DNA from: Spirochaetaceae bacterium UBA4077
GTDB lineage: Bacteria > Spirochaetota > Spirochaetia > Treponematales > Rectinemataceae
DNA: 37,427 nt
Direction of reading: 5' to 3'
Assembly: GCA_002383375.1 (NCBI GenBank)
Contig: DFYR01000007.1
Coordinates: 1 to 37,427 of the forward strand
The notes under the pieces are model-generated. The model was given only the letters and a program-made list of their open reading frames with translations. It was not told the DNA's origin and searched no databases. This document shows, piece by piece, positions 15,836 through 24,125 of this stretch. Numbering within the stretch: position 1 is the stretch's first letter; each line of letters starts with the position of its first letter. Position numbers and translations under genes: made by a program.

Positions 15836-16606
15836 TCAACGAGTCTTCGGCTTCAGCCGCAGATATACCTGCTTGCCCGAGTCGGTCGGGCTCGCTCTCT
15901 CGTCGATTTCAAAGAGCCCCGAAGCCTTTATAAGATCGCCCAACTTCCTGAATCCGTAATTTCGGGGATCGAACTCGGGCTGCCTGTTGGCGATATAGGT
16001 GCCCACGGCTCCCAAATATGCCCAGCCGAACTCGTCGGCCGCGTCCTCTACGGCACTTTGCAGAAGCGCCCGCATCCTGCGATCGGTCTTAATGTCGTTC
16101 TGGCTTCGGGAGGTATTGTCCTTGTCGCTCCGCAAGGCACTTTCCTTTTCCTCCTCCTCGTCCTCTCGCAGAATCTCGGTGTAGATGAACTTATCGCAGG
16201 CCGCTACGAATGGCTTGGGCGTCTTGCGCTGGCCAAAGCCGAGGACCATCTTCCCGTCCTCCCGCAGTCTGGCGGCCAGCCTGGTAAAGTCCGAGTCGCT
16301 GGATACGATGCAAAAGCCGTCCAGATTTTCGGTATAGAGCAGATCCATTGCGTCGATGATCATGGCACTATCCGTCGAGTTCTTGCCCGAGGTATAGGAA
16401 AACTGCTGGACCGGCTGGACAGCGAACTCCAGTAACTTATCCTTCCAGGATCTTAGATTTGTATTAGTCCAGTCGCCATAGATGCGTTTTACACTGGCCA
16501 CGCCGTACTTTGCGATTTCCGCCAATAAACCCTCGATTATTCTCGCCTGGGTGTTGTCGGCGTCTATAAGCACTGCCAGCTTGAGCTGGCTCTGTTCACG
16601 TTTCAT
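15836..16606 (-). CDS. NYN-domain putative ribonuclease with C-terminal OST-HTH/LOTUS-like domain
   Basis: A 256-residue protein of the LabA/NYN (PIN-like) type. Acidic residues expected at the metal site are seen in LKLAVLIDADN, GKNSTDSAMIIDAMDLLY and FCIVSSDSDFTRLAARLRE. After a charged linker (EDEEEEKES), residues from about 170 resemble the OST-HTH/LOTUS RNA-binding module (GWAYLGAVGTYIANRQPEFDPR, then GFRKLGDLIKAS). This NYN plus LOTUS layout is widespread and uncharacterised in most bacteria; RNA cleavage is the expected role. ATG 16606 has AGGAG seven bases upstream and is preferred to 16633. It follows glycerate kinase after 50 bases, probably in one operon. Confidence 0.85.
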   Translation of the reverse strand: MKREQSQLKLAVLIDADNTQARIIEGLLAEIAKYGVASVKRIYGDWTNTNLRSWKDKLLEFAVQPVQQFSYTSGKNSTDSAMIIDAMDLLYTENLDGFCIVSSDSDFTRLAARLREDGKMVLGFGQRKTPKPFVAACDKFIYTEILREDEEEEKESALRSDKDNTSRSQNDIKTDRRMRALLQSAVEDAADEFGWAYLGAVGTYIANRQPEFDPRNYGFRKLGDLIKASGLFEIDERASPTDSGKQVYLRLKPKTR

Positions 16607-16656
16607 GTCGTCACTCCTCGCCGCGCCGCGCATATCTTCCTCCCTCGCATATCACT

Positions 16657-18021
16657 TCAGGGCAGCAGCAGAATCTGCATGTCGCAGACATTAGTTCCCG
16701 TGGGTCCCGTCTTCAGCAAACCTCCCAGGGAAGCAAAAAAAGTATAGGAATCATTGTCGGCTAAAAACTCGCCTGGGTCTAATCCCATCACCCTGGCCTG
16801 GCCGGCCATGGAGGGCAGGGCAAAGGCGCCCGCAGCGTCGGTGGGACCGTCCGTCCCATCCGTTCCCGCAGAAAGGAAAGCCAGGTTCAGATCCTGGACC
16901 TTGAGGTCTTCCAGAGCGCAGAGGAATGCCAGGGCCATCTCCTGGTTTCTTCCTCCCTTTCCCTTGCCCCGCAGTGTAACCGTAGTCTCGCCCCCCGCGA
17001 GAATGCAGGCAGGCCTGGCCAAAGGCAGGCCATAGCGCTCAATGTCCACCGCTATGGCGGAGAACACCCTGGCGATCTCCCGGGCTTCCCCTTCCAGCCT
17101 CGAACTTAGAACGAGACAGGAATAGCCTCGCTTGAGCGCCTCGGCTCTCGCTTTCTTCAAGGCCAGAAGATTGTTGCCCAGAATAAAGCTCCTAGTCTTC
17201 GCAAAAATCGGAGAACCCGGCTTGGGCGTGTCGGGTCTCGCACCTGTGAGCCCCTCTTCAATGTGCCGACGAGCCTTAGCGGGAATACTCTCCCAAAGCT
17301 TCCGGCGCCGCAGAATCTCCGCCGTATCCTCCCAGGTTGAGGCATCAGGCACGGTAGGCCCCGAGGCTATGGTGTCCAGGTCGTCGCCCATCACATCCGA
17401 GAGCACCAGGGACACAAAGGTGGCAGGATAGCAGGCCTCGGCCAGTCTGCCGCCCTTTATGCCCGAAAGATGCTTCCGGACAGCGTTCATCTCCCCAATC
17501 CTAGCCCCACTGGCCAAGAGAAGCTTCGTAGTCTCCGCCTTGTCTTCCAGGCTCAAGTCCTCGGCGGGCAGACAGAGGAGGGCCGAGCCACCGCCTGATA
17601 TCAGCGCCAACACCAGGGTAGGCTCCCCTGCCGATTCCCAGGTTCTCGCCCGTTCAGCCAGAGCTAGGACTTCCCTTCCCGCAGCCATCGACCTGGAATC
17701 CGGCACTGGATGCGCCGCTTCAGCTAGCCGCACGCGCCTACAGCGACTGCTGCCGATAGCCTTGGTCACCACGAATCCGTCATCGATACGATCGCCCAGG
17801 ATCGCTTCCAGGGATACGGCCAGTTCGCACGAAGCCTTGCCAAAGCCCAGGACAAGTACATGGCGGTACGTATCCAGGTCCAGGCTGAACTGACCTCTAT
17901 CGTAGGTTATTCTAAGCTCGTTCCCCTTTCTGGATATGCAGTGTTCCAAGAGCCGGCCCGGAATCACTCCCTCCAGAGCCCTGGCGAAGATAACCTCGGC
18001 ATCTTCCCTGGCGTCGCGCAT
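16657..18021 (-). CDS. Glycerate 2-kinase, MOFRL family
   Basis: Phosphorylates D-glycerate to 2-phosphoglycerate with ATP. The 454 residues give the standard two-domain protein. The N-terminal DUF4147 part has LVLGFGKAS (catalytic Lys62 region), AAHPVPDSRS, and ISGGGSALLCLP. The C-terminal MOFRL part has ILAGGETTVTLRGKGKGG, RNQEMALAFL and GTDGTDGPTDAAGA. The start overlaps the TPR stop by one base, indicating coupled translation. Class I and III glycerate kinases have unrelated folds, so the family call is firm. Confidence 0.93.
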   Translation of the reverse strand: MRDAREDAEVIFARALEGVIPGRLLEHCISRKGNELRITYDRGQFSLDLDTYRHVLVLGFGKASCELAVSLEAILGDRIDDGFVVTKAIGSSRCRRVRLAEAAHPVPDSRSMAAGREVLALAERARTWESAGEPTLVLALISGGGSALLCLPAEDLSLEDKAETTKLLLASGARIGEMNAVRKHLSGIKGGRLAEACYPATFVSLVLSDVMGDDLDTIASGPTVPDASTWEDTAEILRRRKLWESIPAKARRHIEEGLTGARPDTPKPGSPIFAKTRSFILGNNLLALKKARAEALKRGYSCLVLSSRLEGEAREIARVFSAIAVDIERYGLPLARPACILAGGETTVTLRGKGKGGRNQEMALAFLCALEDLKVQDLNLAFLSAGTDGTDGPTDAAGAFALPSMAGQARVMGLDPGEFLADNDSYTFFASLGGLLKTGPTGTNVCDMQILLLP

Positions 18022-18698
18022 CAGCGCCTCCCCCTCATGCCTAGCTTTCTTTTGGCCACTTCTATGTTCCTGGCAGCATGGATATTCCTGGATACCTCAA
18101 AGGCCTGTTCGAATAACTTCAGCGCCTCCTCAGGCTTGCCCAGGCTCTCCAGATACAGAATCCCTGCGTTGTTCAGCGCCGGCCAGTTGCTCTCATCCAG
18201 GGCTATCGAGCGCATAAAGGCTTCCACCGCCTTTTCAGCCTCGCCTGCCGCCTTGAGCTCCTCCGCCTCCTGAAAAGCCTTCATGGATTCCCTGCTCGAG
18301 GCGAAGGATTTTTCATCAGCACAAATCCCCAGACGTTTTTCCATTAGCGGCCGCAGTGCCGCAGCGCTGCCCCCCGCTCCGGCTTCAGGTTCAGCCAGCG
18401 CAAGCCTATAACGTTTTTCAGCCTCCTTTCTCCTGCCCCTTGCATAGGCGATGTCGGCCAGAGCCGCATGTCGGTGAAAGGAGCGGCCGTAGAGCTTCTC
18501 CTCCCTCGAAAGGTAGGTTTCCGCTCCCTGTGCATCGCCCTTGGCCATCAGGATGAGCCCCAGGTTGCGCAGAACACTCAGGGAGTTGGGATCTTTTTCT
18601 TCTAATTTACGGAAATATCGTTCGGCCTTAGCGTAATCGCCGGCCGCAAAGGCGCTCAGTCCCAGACGTTCTCTAAACGGCGCGAGTAGACTCTGCAT
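18021..18698 (-). CDS. Tetratricopeptide-repeat protein
   Basis: A 225-residue protein of helical repeats. TPR units are visible at about 10-40 (GLSAFAAGDYAKAERYFRKL), 44-75, 80-105 and 135-205, the last being GKPEEALKLFEQAFEVSRN. There is no signal peptide, so it is probably cytoplasmic. TPR domains bind other proteins; the partner is unknown. It lies between the phosphoesterase-like gene (46-base gap) and glycerate kinase (1-base overlap). No clear Shine-Dalgarno precedes the ATG. Confidence 0.85.
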   Translation of the reverse strand: MQSLLAPFRERLGLSAFAAGDYAKAERYFRKLEEKDPNSLSVLRNLGLILMAKGDAQGAETYLSREEKLYGRSFHRHAALADIAYARGRRKEAEKRYRLALAEPEAGAGGSAAALRPLMEKRLGICADEKSFASSRESMKAFQEAEELKAAGEAEKAVEAFMRSIALDESNWPALNNAGILYLESLGKPEEALKLFEQAFEVSRNIHAARNIEVAKRKLGMRGRR

Positions 18699-18744
18699 GG
18701 GTTCATCTTTTCACGAAACCGCGGCCTCTGTACAGGGCTGCCTT

Positions 18745-19839
18745 CTATCCTCCATCCTCCAGCCGAAGTCTGCAGGCCACAGGCAAATGATCCGAGTAGC
18801 CCGAGGATCCGGTCCAACCCAGCGGTGATCCGGAGCTGTCCAGCAGTTTCGGATCGTTTCCGACCAGAAAAGAATCGAACTCGAGCCCCTTTGCGTCCCC
18901 AAAACCGGGACCCAGCAAGAAGCCGTCCAACCGCTCTTTTTCTCCTCTGAACACATAACTGTACCCGGCCTGACCCGCCCAAGGTGAATACAGCGCCAGC
19001 CTTCCCCTTCCTGCCGTTGCCGCCGAAGTGTTGCTCGCCACAAGAAGCGCCCCTTCGAACCATTCCTCATCCAGCGCATCGTAGCGGCTGTCGACCGCCT
19101 GTCCCGGATCGGGCATCAGTGCAGTGGGATAGCGTCGGCCACTGCGTTCGAATTCGTCAGGCGACTCGTTAAAATCGCCGCAGGCCATCATCAGACCTTC
19201 GGGACTCACGGCCGCCAACTCTGTCATTCTCGCCCTCAACAAGCCTGCGGCGGCCCGGCGCGCCGACTCGGTAGCCTCCTCGCCCTCCTTCCTCGACTTC
19301 CAGTGACAGATAAAAATACTCAGCCGAGAAGGAGCAGCCTCCCCGCCCAACTCCAGCTGCGCCTCCAGAATATCCCTGCCGGGCCCGAAACCGCTCGACT
19401 CCTCGAGGCGATGGCTCCTAACCCCGACAATGGGGAATCTGGAGAGGATGGCGCAGCGTATGGGCGATGTATCCGGGCCGCCGCAGGCCGCCCAACGGTA
19501 ATTGGCTTTTTTCAAAGGTCCTGAGGCAAGATCTTCCAGGACTGTCAGCCCCTCGACCTCCACCAGGCAGAGAATATCGGGAAAACTCCCTTCTCCTCCT
19601 CCAAGGCAGCCCAGGGCTTCACCCACATTCTCCAATCGTTTTCTGTAGAGTTCGGCATTCCACGTTCCTGAGCCGAGACTGAACTCAGGGTATTCCAGCC
19701 CGTTGTCAGCATCGTCGAACAAATTATGGACATTGTAGGAGGCGATAACAAATAACTTCTGCTCTTCTTGCCAGGGAAGACTGCAGCGAAACCCGCAGAG
19801 ACAGACTGCAGCAAAGGCCAAGAGAATCCGCCGGCGCAT
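18745..19839 (-). CDS. Exported endonuclease/exonuclease/phosphatase (EEP) family protein
   Basis: A 364-residue metal-dependent hydrolase of the DNase I/sphingomyelinase fold. Motifs in order: VIASYNVHNLFDD, ILCLVEVEG (metal Glu), FICHWKSR, MMACGDFNESP, and the terminal GYSDHLPVACRL with the catalytic Asp-His. The N-terminus MRRRILLAFAAVCLCGFRCS is a signal sequence, possibly a lipoprotein type with Cys near 15-19. Start 19839 has AGGAG seven bases upstream. A TTG at 19860 is rejected. Substrate (nucleic acid, phospholipid or phosphoinositide) is not predictable. It follows clpP by about 100 bases. Confidence 0.88.
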   Translation of the reverse strand: MRRRILLAFAAVCLCGFRCSLPWQEEQKLFVIASYNVHNLFDDADNGLEYPEFSLGSGTWNAELYRKRLENVGEALGCLGGGEGSFPDILCLVEVEGLTVLEDLASGPLKKANYRWAACGGPDTSPIRCAILSRFPIVGVRSHRLEESSGFGPGRDILEAQLELGGEAAPSRLSIFICHWKSRKEGEEATESARRAAAGLLRARMTELAAVSPEGLMMACGDFNESPDEFERSGRRYPTALMPDPGQAVDSRYDALDEEWFEGALLVASNTSAATAGRGRLALYSPWAGQAGYSYVFRGEKERLDGFLLGPGFGDAKGLEFDSFLVGNDPKLLDSSGSPLGWTGSSGYSDHLPVACRLRLEDGG

Positions 19840-19941
19840 ATCCCAGCTCCTCGAGGGCAAGCCTCAGACAAGGCAAGCCCTCCAGGATACCTACGCGGCA
19901 AAATGTACGGCTCGATTCAGAAAAAAGTCTTCGTTTTTAGA

Positions 19942-20556
19942 TTAGGCGGGCAGTTCGTCCCTGTTGGCTATTGTCTTGGAGATGAGCCCATAGGCCAAGG
20001 CTTCCTGGGCATTCATCCAGTAATCCCTGTCCGTATCCTTGGAAACCCGCTCCAGACTCTGCCCCGTCGCTTCGGCTATGATCTCGTTCAGCCGGAGCTT
20101 GGTTTTTTCCAGCTCCCGGGCATGAATTTCAATATCCGAGGCTACACCCTGGATTCCCGAAAGCGGCTGATGTATCAAATATGAAGAATTGGGAAGGCCA
20201 AAACGGCGCGCCTTGGGTACAGCCAGAAGAATCAGCGCCGCGGCGCTGGCGATGAGTCCCATGCCGACAATGCGCACCGGAGCCTTCACGAAGCGGATCA
20301 TATCGAAGATCGAGAAACCGGCGTATACATCCCCGCCGGGCGAATCGATGAGAATCGTAATAGGCTCCGAAGACTGGCTCTCCAAAAGCAGCAAATGCCG
20401 GATAACCTTTTCGGACAAATCCTTGTCCACCTCTCCGGTCAGCAGGATTGTGCGGGTTTTAAGAAAGCGTTCCGAAAGCGCGTCCTCCGGCCGGGCCGGG
20501 GATTTTTTCTCTTCCTCCGGCTCTTCGGCGGCGTAGCTATGCAGCATAGGGTTCAT
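19942..20556 (-). CDS. clpP: ClpP-family serine protease, divergent ClpP2-like form
   Basis: Proteolytic subunit of a Clp ATP-dependent protease, 204 residues. Fold markers are ITILIDSPGGDVYAGFSIFD and MIRFVKAPV. The catalytic triad is complete: Ser104 in GLIASAAALIL, His129 in SYLIHQPLSG, and Asp in KDTDRDYWM (174-178). The usual S-M-G after the nucleophile is S-A-A here. No Clp ATPase gene is next to it. Many spirochaetes have two clpP genes, and this sequence looks like the second, noncanonical one. GGAG lies five bases before ATG 20556. An upstream GTG at 20562 overlaps the Shine-Dalgarno and is rejected. Confidence 0.9.
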   Translation of the reverse strand: MNPMLHSYAAEEPEEEKKSPARPEDALSERFLKTRTILLTGEVDKDLSEKVIRHLLLLESQSSEPITILIDSPGGDVYAGFSIFDMIRFVKAPVRIVGMGLIASAAALILLAVPKARRFGLPNSSYLIHQPLSGIQGVASDIEIHARELEKTKLRLNEIIAEATGQSLERVSKDTDRDYWMNAQEALAYGLISKTIANRDELPA

Positions 20557-20587
20557 AATCACTCCGATATTGTTTAGCTTTCGCCTT

Positions 20588-20617
20588 AAGATACTCTTTT
20601 TTTCTTGGTAATGACAA
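20588..20617 (-). promoter_or_regulatory. Promoter of clpP
   Basis: Minus strand: TTGTCA (20612-20617), 18-base A-rich spacer, TATCTT (20588-20593). The transcript would begin near 20581 and carry the GGAG site of clpP. It sits back-to-back with the tlpA promoter. Confidence 0.55.
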
Positions 20618-20640
20618 CGGCGGGCTTGCCCCGGGCCCTT

Positions 20641-20649
20641 TGTTATATT
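20641..20649 (+). promoter_or_regulatory. Extended -10 promoter of the TlpA-like/ccdA pair
   Basis: TG-T-TATATT (TATATT 20644-20649) is an extended -10 box 33 bases before the ATG at 20683. No good -35 is visible at the right distance. Confidence 0.4.
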
Positions 20650-20682
20650 AGATTTTTCATATCTTTATTGATGAGGTTGCCC

Positions 20683-21237
20683 ATGCTGAAGCGAAAATCC
20701 CCTTTCCTCTTTCTGGTTTTAGTAGCCTTCTTCAGTCTGAGCGCACCGGCATTCGGAGCATCCAAAGCCTGGTACGCCCAGCGTTTGACCAAGCTCGGAT
20801 TCTACGTTTTTGATACTGCCTTCACCCAGCCCGATTTCTGGGTTACCAATCTTGCAGGGGCCCGGAAAAATCGAGACTCCCTCAAAGGCAAGGCAGTGCT
20901 CCTCAACTTTTGGGCTACCTGGTGCCCTCCCTGCAAAGAAGAAATCCCCAGCATCGACGCCCTTTCAACTGCCATGAGGGACAAGAATTTCCAAGTCTTC
21001 GCGGTAAGCCTGGGTGAAGACGCCGAGACCGTTCGGCGTTTTGTTGATGAACAGAAAGTCAGTTATCCTGTCTTCCTGGACCCCAGAAACACCCTAGCCC
21101 GGAACTATGCTTCCCAAGGCATACCCACTACCTACATACTCGATAGAGAAGGCAGGTTCATCGCAGGCATGGTGGGAAGCTATGATTACTCCAACCCCGA
21201 ATTCATCGCCATAATGGACGAGCTGTCCCGCCGATGA
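20683..21237 (+). CDS. Exported thioredoxin-like thiol-disulfide oxidoreductase (TlpA/ResA type)
   Basis: A 184-residue redox protein. An N-terminal signal (MLKRKSPFLFLVLVAFFSLS, then APAFGA) sends it across the membrane. The thioredoxin fold carries NFWATWCPPCKEE (Cys81 and Cys84) and the cis-Pro region QGIPTTYILD. TlpA/ResA proteins reduce extracytoplasmic protein thiols, for instance in cytochrome c or surface protein maturation. GAGG six bases before ATG 20683 decides the start. Its stop overlaps the ccdA start by four bases (ATGA), so the two are coupled and form a reductant relay. Confidence 0.92.
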   Translation: MLKRKSPFLFLVLVAFFSLSAPAFGASKAWYAQRLTKLGFYVFDTAFTQPDFWVTNLAGARKNRDSLKGKAVLLNFWATWCPPCKEEIPSIDALSTAMRDKNFQVFAVSLGEDAETVRRFVDEQKVSYPVFLDPRNTLARNYASQGIPTTYILDREGRFIAGMVGSYDYSNPEFIAIMDELSRR

Positions 21238-22232
21238 ATACCCCCGGCTTGTTTTCAGCAGCCTTGGCAGGGCTATTATCCTTCCTCTCACCCTGCGTCC
21301 TGCCGCTCATCCCCGCCTATCTGTCCTTTATCTCCGGTTCCAGCGTAGCCGCACTCTCGAAAGGAGAGGATAGAGCGAGGCTCTTCGGCCGAAGTCTCGC
21401 CTTCTCGGCCGGTTTTACCCTCGCCTTCACCATTCTTGGCGTGGTCTTCTCCGGCTCTGCCATGTTCGTTGGCGGCAACAAGGCATCCCAGTACATCGGC
21501 ATACTTGGCGGCGTCGTTGTAATCGTACTGGGCGTAAACATGCTCTTTGATTTCCTGAAATTCCTAAGCGCCGATTCCCGCCTCATCGCCACGTTCACCG
21601 GCACCAAGACCAAGGGCTTTTCCGGATCATTCGTTCTGGGGCTGGCCTTCGCCGCAGGCTGGTCACCCTGCATAGGCCCCATCCTCGCCTCCATCCTCCT
21701 TATGGCCAGCAGGGAAGGCAAGGTCGACAACGCCGTCGCCTTGCTGCTCTCCTATTCCCTCGGTTTTGCCCTACCTTTTCTGGCATCCGGACTCTTCTTC
21801 GAAAAACTGAAACCTCTTCTTTCTTATTTGACCAAGAAAGGAAAGACCGTGAAGACGATCTCCGGCATCGTTCTCATTATTTTAGGCGCTGCGATGGCGC
21901 TGGGAAGCCTGGGATCATTCAACGCCATGGCGGCACAGCTCGGCTACAGAATTGAAGACTTTATCCTCGCCTATCCCCTCACCGCCCCTCTCCTGGGCGC
22001 TGGCTTCTGGCTCCTCATCGCTGTCCTCATACTATGGCCGTTCTTCCGAAATACCGCCTCCACAACATCTTCTAATAACAAAGCACCTTCCAAAAGCCCA
22101 GTATCGTCCAGAAAAAACCGTGGCCGCGTCGCTGCCGCTGTTTCAGCCCTCGTTCTTGCCGGCGCAGAGCTGGCGGGACTAATTTCAATCCTTAGCCTGT
22201 TTGCCCGCTGGCTCAGCTTTTCGGGGATTTGA
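21234..22232 (+). CDS. ccdA: Cytochrome c biogenesis/thiol-reductant transmembrane protein CcdA
   Basis: Membrane protein that passes electrons from cytoplasmic thioredoxin to exported thioredoxin-like proteins. The two membrane-embedded active Cys are present: LLSFLSPCVLPLIPAYL (Cys21) and AGWSPCIGPIL (Cys146). The first 230 residues are the standard six-span CcdA. A C-terminal addition of about 100 residues contains one span (about 240-270), a Ser/Lys/Asn-rich tail and another hydrophobic stretch at the end. The length of 332 is longer than usual CcdA. Coupled to the TlpA-like gene, its likely partner. Confidence 0.92.
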   Translation: MNTPGLFSAALAGLLSFLSPCVLPLIPAYLSFISGSSVAALSKGEDRARLFGRSLAFSAGFTLAFTILGVVFSGSAMFVGGNKASQYIGILGGVVVIVLGVNMLFDFLKFLSADSRLIATFTGTKTKGFSGSFVLGLAFAAGWSPCIGPILASILLMASREGKVDNAVALLLSYSLGFALPFLASGLFFEKLKPLLSYLTKKGKTVKTISGIVLIILGAAMALGSLGSFNAMAAQLGYRIEDFILAYPLTAPLLGAGFWLLIAVLILWPFFRNTASTTSSNNKAPSKSPVSSRKNRGRVAAAVSALVLAGAELAGLISILSLFARWLSFSGI

Positions 22233-22313
22233 TGCCCCACTCCCTGCCCCAAGCGATTATCCTGATGAGCCTGTCGAGGTGGAATCATACGCCTGCCCGG
22301 GCCCTGCGCAGAT

Positions 22314-22364
22314 AAAAAAGTGGCCGCCAAACATCCCTAATCGGGCTTTCCTGGGCAGCCACTT
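22314..22364 (-). terminator. Intrinsic terminator of the ABC importer operon
   Basis: Transcribed on minus: AAGTGGCTGCC (22354-22364) pairs with GGCGGCCACTT (22318-22328), an 11-bp stem with one G-U pair, followed by a T-run (TTTTT, 22314-22319 complement). It lies 25 bases past the permease stop. Confidence 0.7.
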
Positions 22365-22388
22365 CTCCAATAAGTTTCAAGGAACTAA

Positions 22389-24125
22389 TTACATCTTCAG
22401 TCCCGCCGACAAATCCCTACCCTTGCTTTTGTTCGTCGCATAGACTATCGCAAACACCACAATCAGCAGAATCACCGACAGCGCGCTAGCCTCCCCCATC
22501 TTGCCGTCCGCCACCGCCCCGTAGATCTGTATCGGTACCGTCCTCGTCCTGGCTCCGTACAGCAGAATCGTCGTACTCAACTCCTGCAGCAGGGTCGAAA
22601 AGGTGAGTATCGAGCCCGAGATTATCCCAGGCAGTATGAGCGGCACGCTCACCCGCCAGAAAGTGTAGATCCAATGAGCCCCCGCAATCGTGGAAGCCTC
22701 CTCCAGCGAAGGATTCAGCTGGGTCAGGCTCGCCGCCACGGATCGGTACACGTAGGGAGTTCGTCGCACCATGTAAGCGATTATGATAATCGTATACGTT
22801 CCGCCCAGGGGAATGGCGCTTTTGCCAGAAAAAGCCGACAGGAGCGCCACCGAGACTACAGTGCCGGGAAGGATGAAGGGGGCCATGACGGCCATGTCCA
22901 GGATGCCGGCTCCCTTTGGCTTCCGTCGCTCGGTGATATAGGCGATGATGCTTCCCAGAATCGCCGTGAGCAGGGTCGCGACCGTGGAAAGATACAAGGA
23001 ATTGAGCAATTCCTTTGGCGAGTTCTTGGGAATCTTGCTGAAGTTTGCCAGTGTAAAGCCCTCCGGCAGGAGTCCCTGCCATTTTTCGAAGAAGGACATG
23101 ACGATGATCACGATCTGGGGCGCCAGTGATACCAACAGCACCACCAGACAGTATAAAAAGGCGATAATCCGCAGAACCGGATGCTTATGCTGCTGAATCT
23201 CCACGTGGGATGCCGAGATCGTCTCGTATTCCCTGCGGCTCACCACATATTTCTGGAACCAGAGCACCGCTCCGGTGATGAGAACGTTCACCACCGCTAT
23301 GGAGGAGGCCCCGTTCAGGTCCCAAAAGCCGTTTACCCTGAAATAGATCAGTGTCGGCAGGACATACTGGTCCCCCCCTATGATGGCGGGAATGCCGAAG
23401 TTGCCTATGGAGCGAATGAAAACCAGGAGCGCCGCCGCCCCTATGCTGGGAATCACCAGCGGGAAGGTGATCGTCCTCAATACCCGCCAGCGGCTCGCGC
23501 CCATGAGCATGCCCGCATCTTCCAGGAGAGCGTTGGCCGAGGAAAAAGCCCCATGGCTCAAAAGAAACACAAAGGGATAATAGGTCAGGCTCATGCAGAA
23601 AATCATGCCAAACATGCCGTAGATCGGCGGCAACTCCAGCCCCAGAGGCGCCAGGACGATATTGAAAAAATACCGCAGTACCCCCTGCCTGCCCAGTAGG
23701 ATAATCCAGCTGAAAGCACCGATGAACGAAGGCATTATCACCGGAAGAATCCCCAGGGAGAGCAGAAGCGACTTGCCCGGAATCTTTACCCTGGCCACGA
23801 AATAGCCCATGGGGACGCCGATGAGCAGCGAGCTGACCGTCACTGAAATACCGACGATAAAGGAATTTTTCAGGCTTCTTTGGTAGAGGGCGGACGTGAA
23901 GAATTTTTTGAAGCCCGAAACCCCGAGGGCTCCGATATCAAACTTATTGCCCGACTTCATGAAGGCGCGGAGAAAGGTCGTCACCAGAGGCCAGAATAGG
24001 AAGACGCAGAGAAAAGCCATGGGAATCAAAAAGACCAGGTAGGGCGTCAGGTCCTTTTGGAGGAATTTCTTAAAGCCTCCCTGCTGCCCCTGGGAAATCG
24101 AGCTATCCAGATTTCTTTCTTTCAT
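22389..24125 (-). CDS. ABC importer permease, fused double unit (FbpB/AfuB type)
   Basis: A 578-residue membrane protein made of two homologous halves of about six spans each. This is typical of FbpB/AfuB permeases of the iron, phosphosugar and phosphonate-type importers. Each half has the EAA-like coupling loop: GASRWRVLRTITFPLVIPS in the first and GAHWIYTFWRVSVPLILPG in the second. The N-terminal 30 residues are cytoplasmic and hydrophilic. ATG 24125 overlaps the ATPase stop by four bases. It is the last gene of the operon, before a terminator at 22314-22364. Confidence 0.92.
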   Translation of the reverse strand: MKERNLDSSISQGQQGGFKKFLQKDLTPYLVFLIPMAFLCVFLFWPLVTTFLRAFMKSGNKFDIGALGVSGFKKFFTSALYQRSLKNSFIVGISVTVSSLLIGVPMGYFVARVKIPGKSLLLSLGILPVIMPSFIGAFSWIILLGRQGVLRYFFNIVLAPLGLELPPIYGMFGMIFCMSLTYYPFVFLLSHGAFSSANALLEDAGMLMGASRWRVLRTITFPLVIPSIGAAALLVFIRSIGNFGIPAIIGGDQYVLPTLIYFRVNGFWDLNGASSIAVVNVLITGAVLWFQKYVVSRREYETISASHVEIQQHKHPVLRIIAFLYCLVVLLVSLAPQIVIIVMSFFEKWQGLLPEGFTLANFSKIPKNSPKELLNSLYLSTVATLLTAILGSIIAYITERRKPKGAGILDMAVMAPFILPGTVVSVALLSAFSGKSAIPLGGTYTIIIIAYMVRRTPYVYRSVAASLTQLNPSLEEASTIAGAHWIYTFWRVSVPLILPGIISGSILTFSTLLQELSTTILLYGARTRTVPIQIYGAVADGKMGEASALSVILLIVVFAIVYATNKSKGRDLSAGLKM

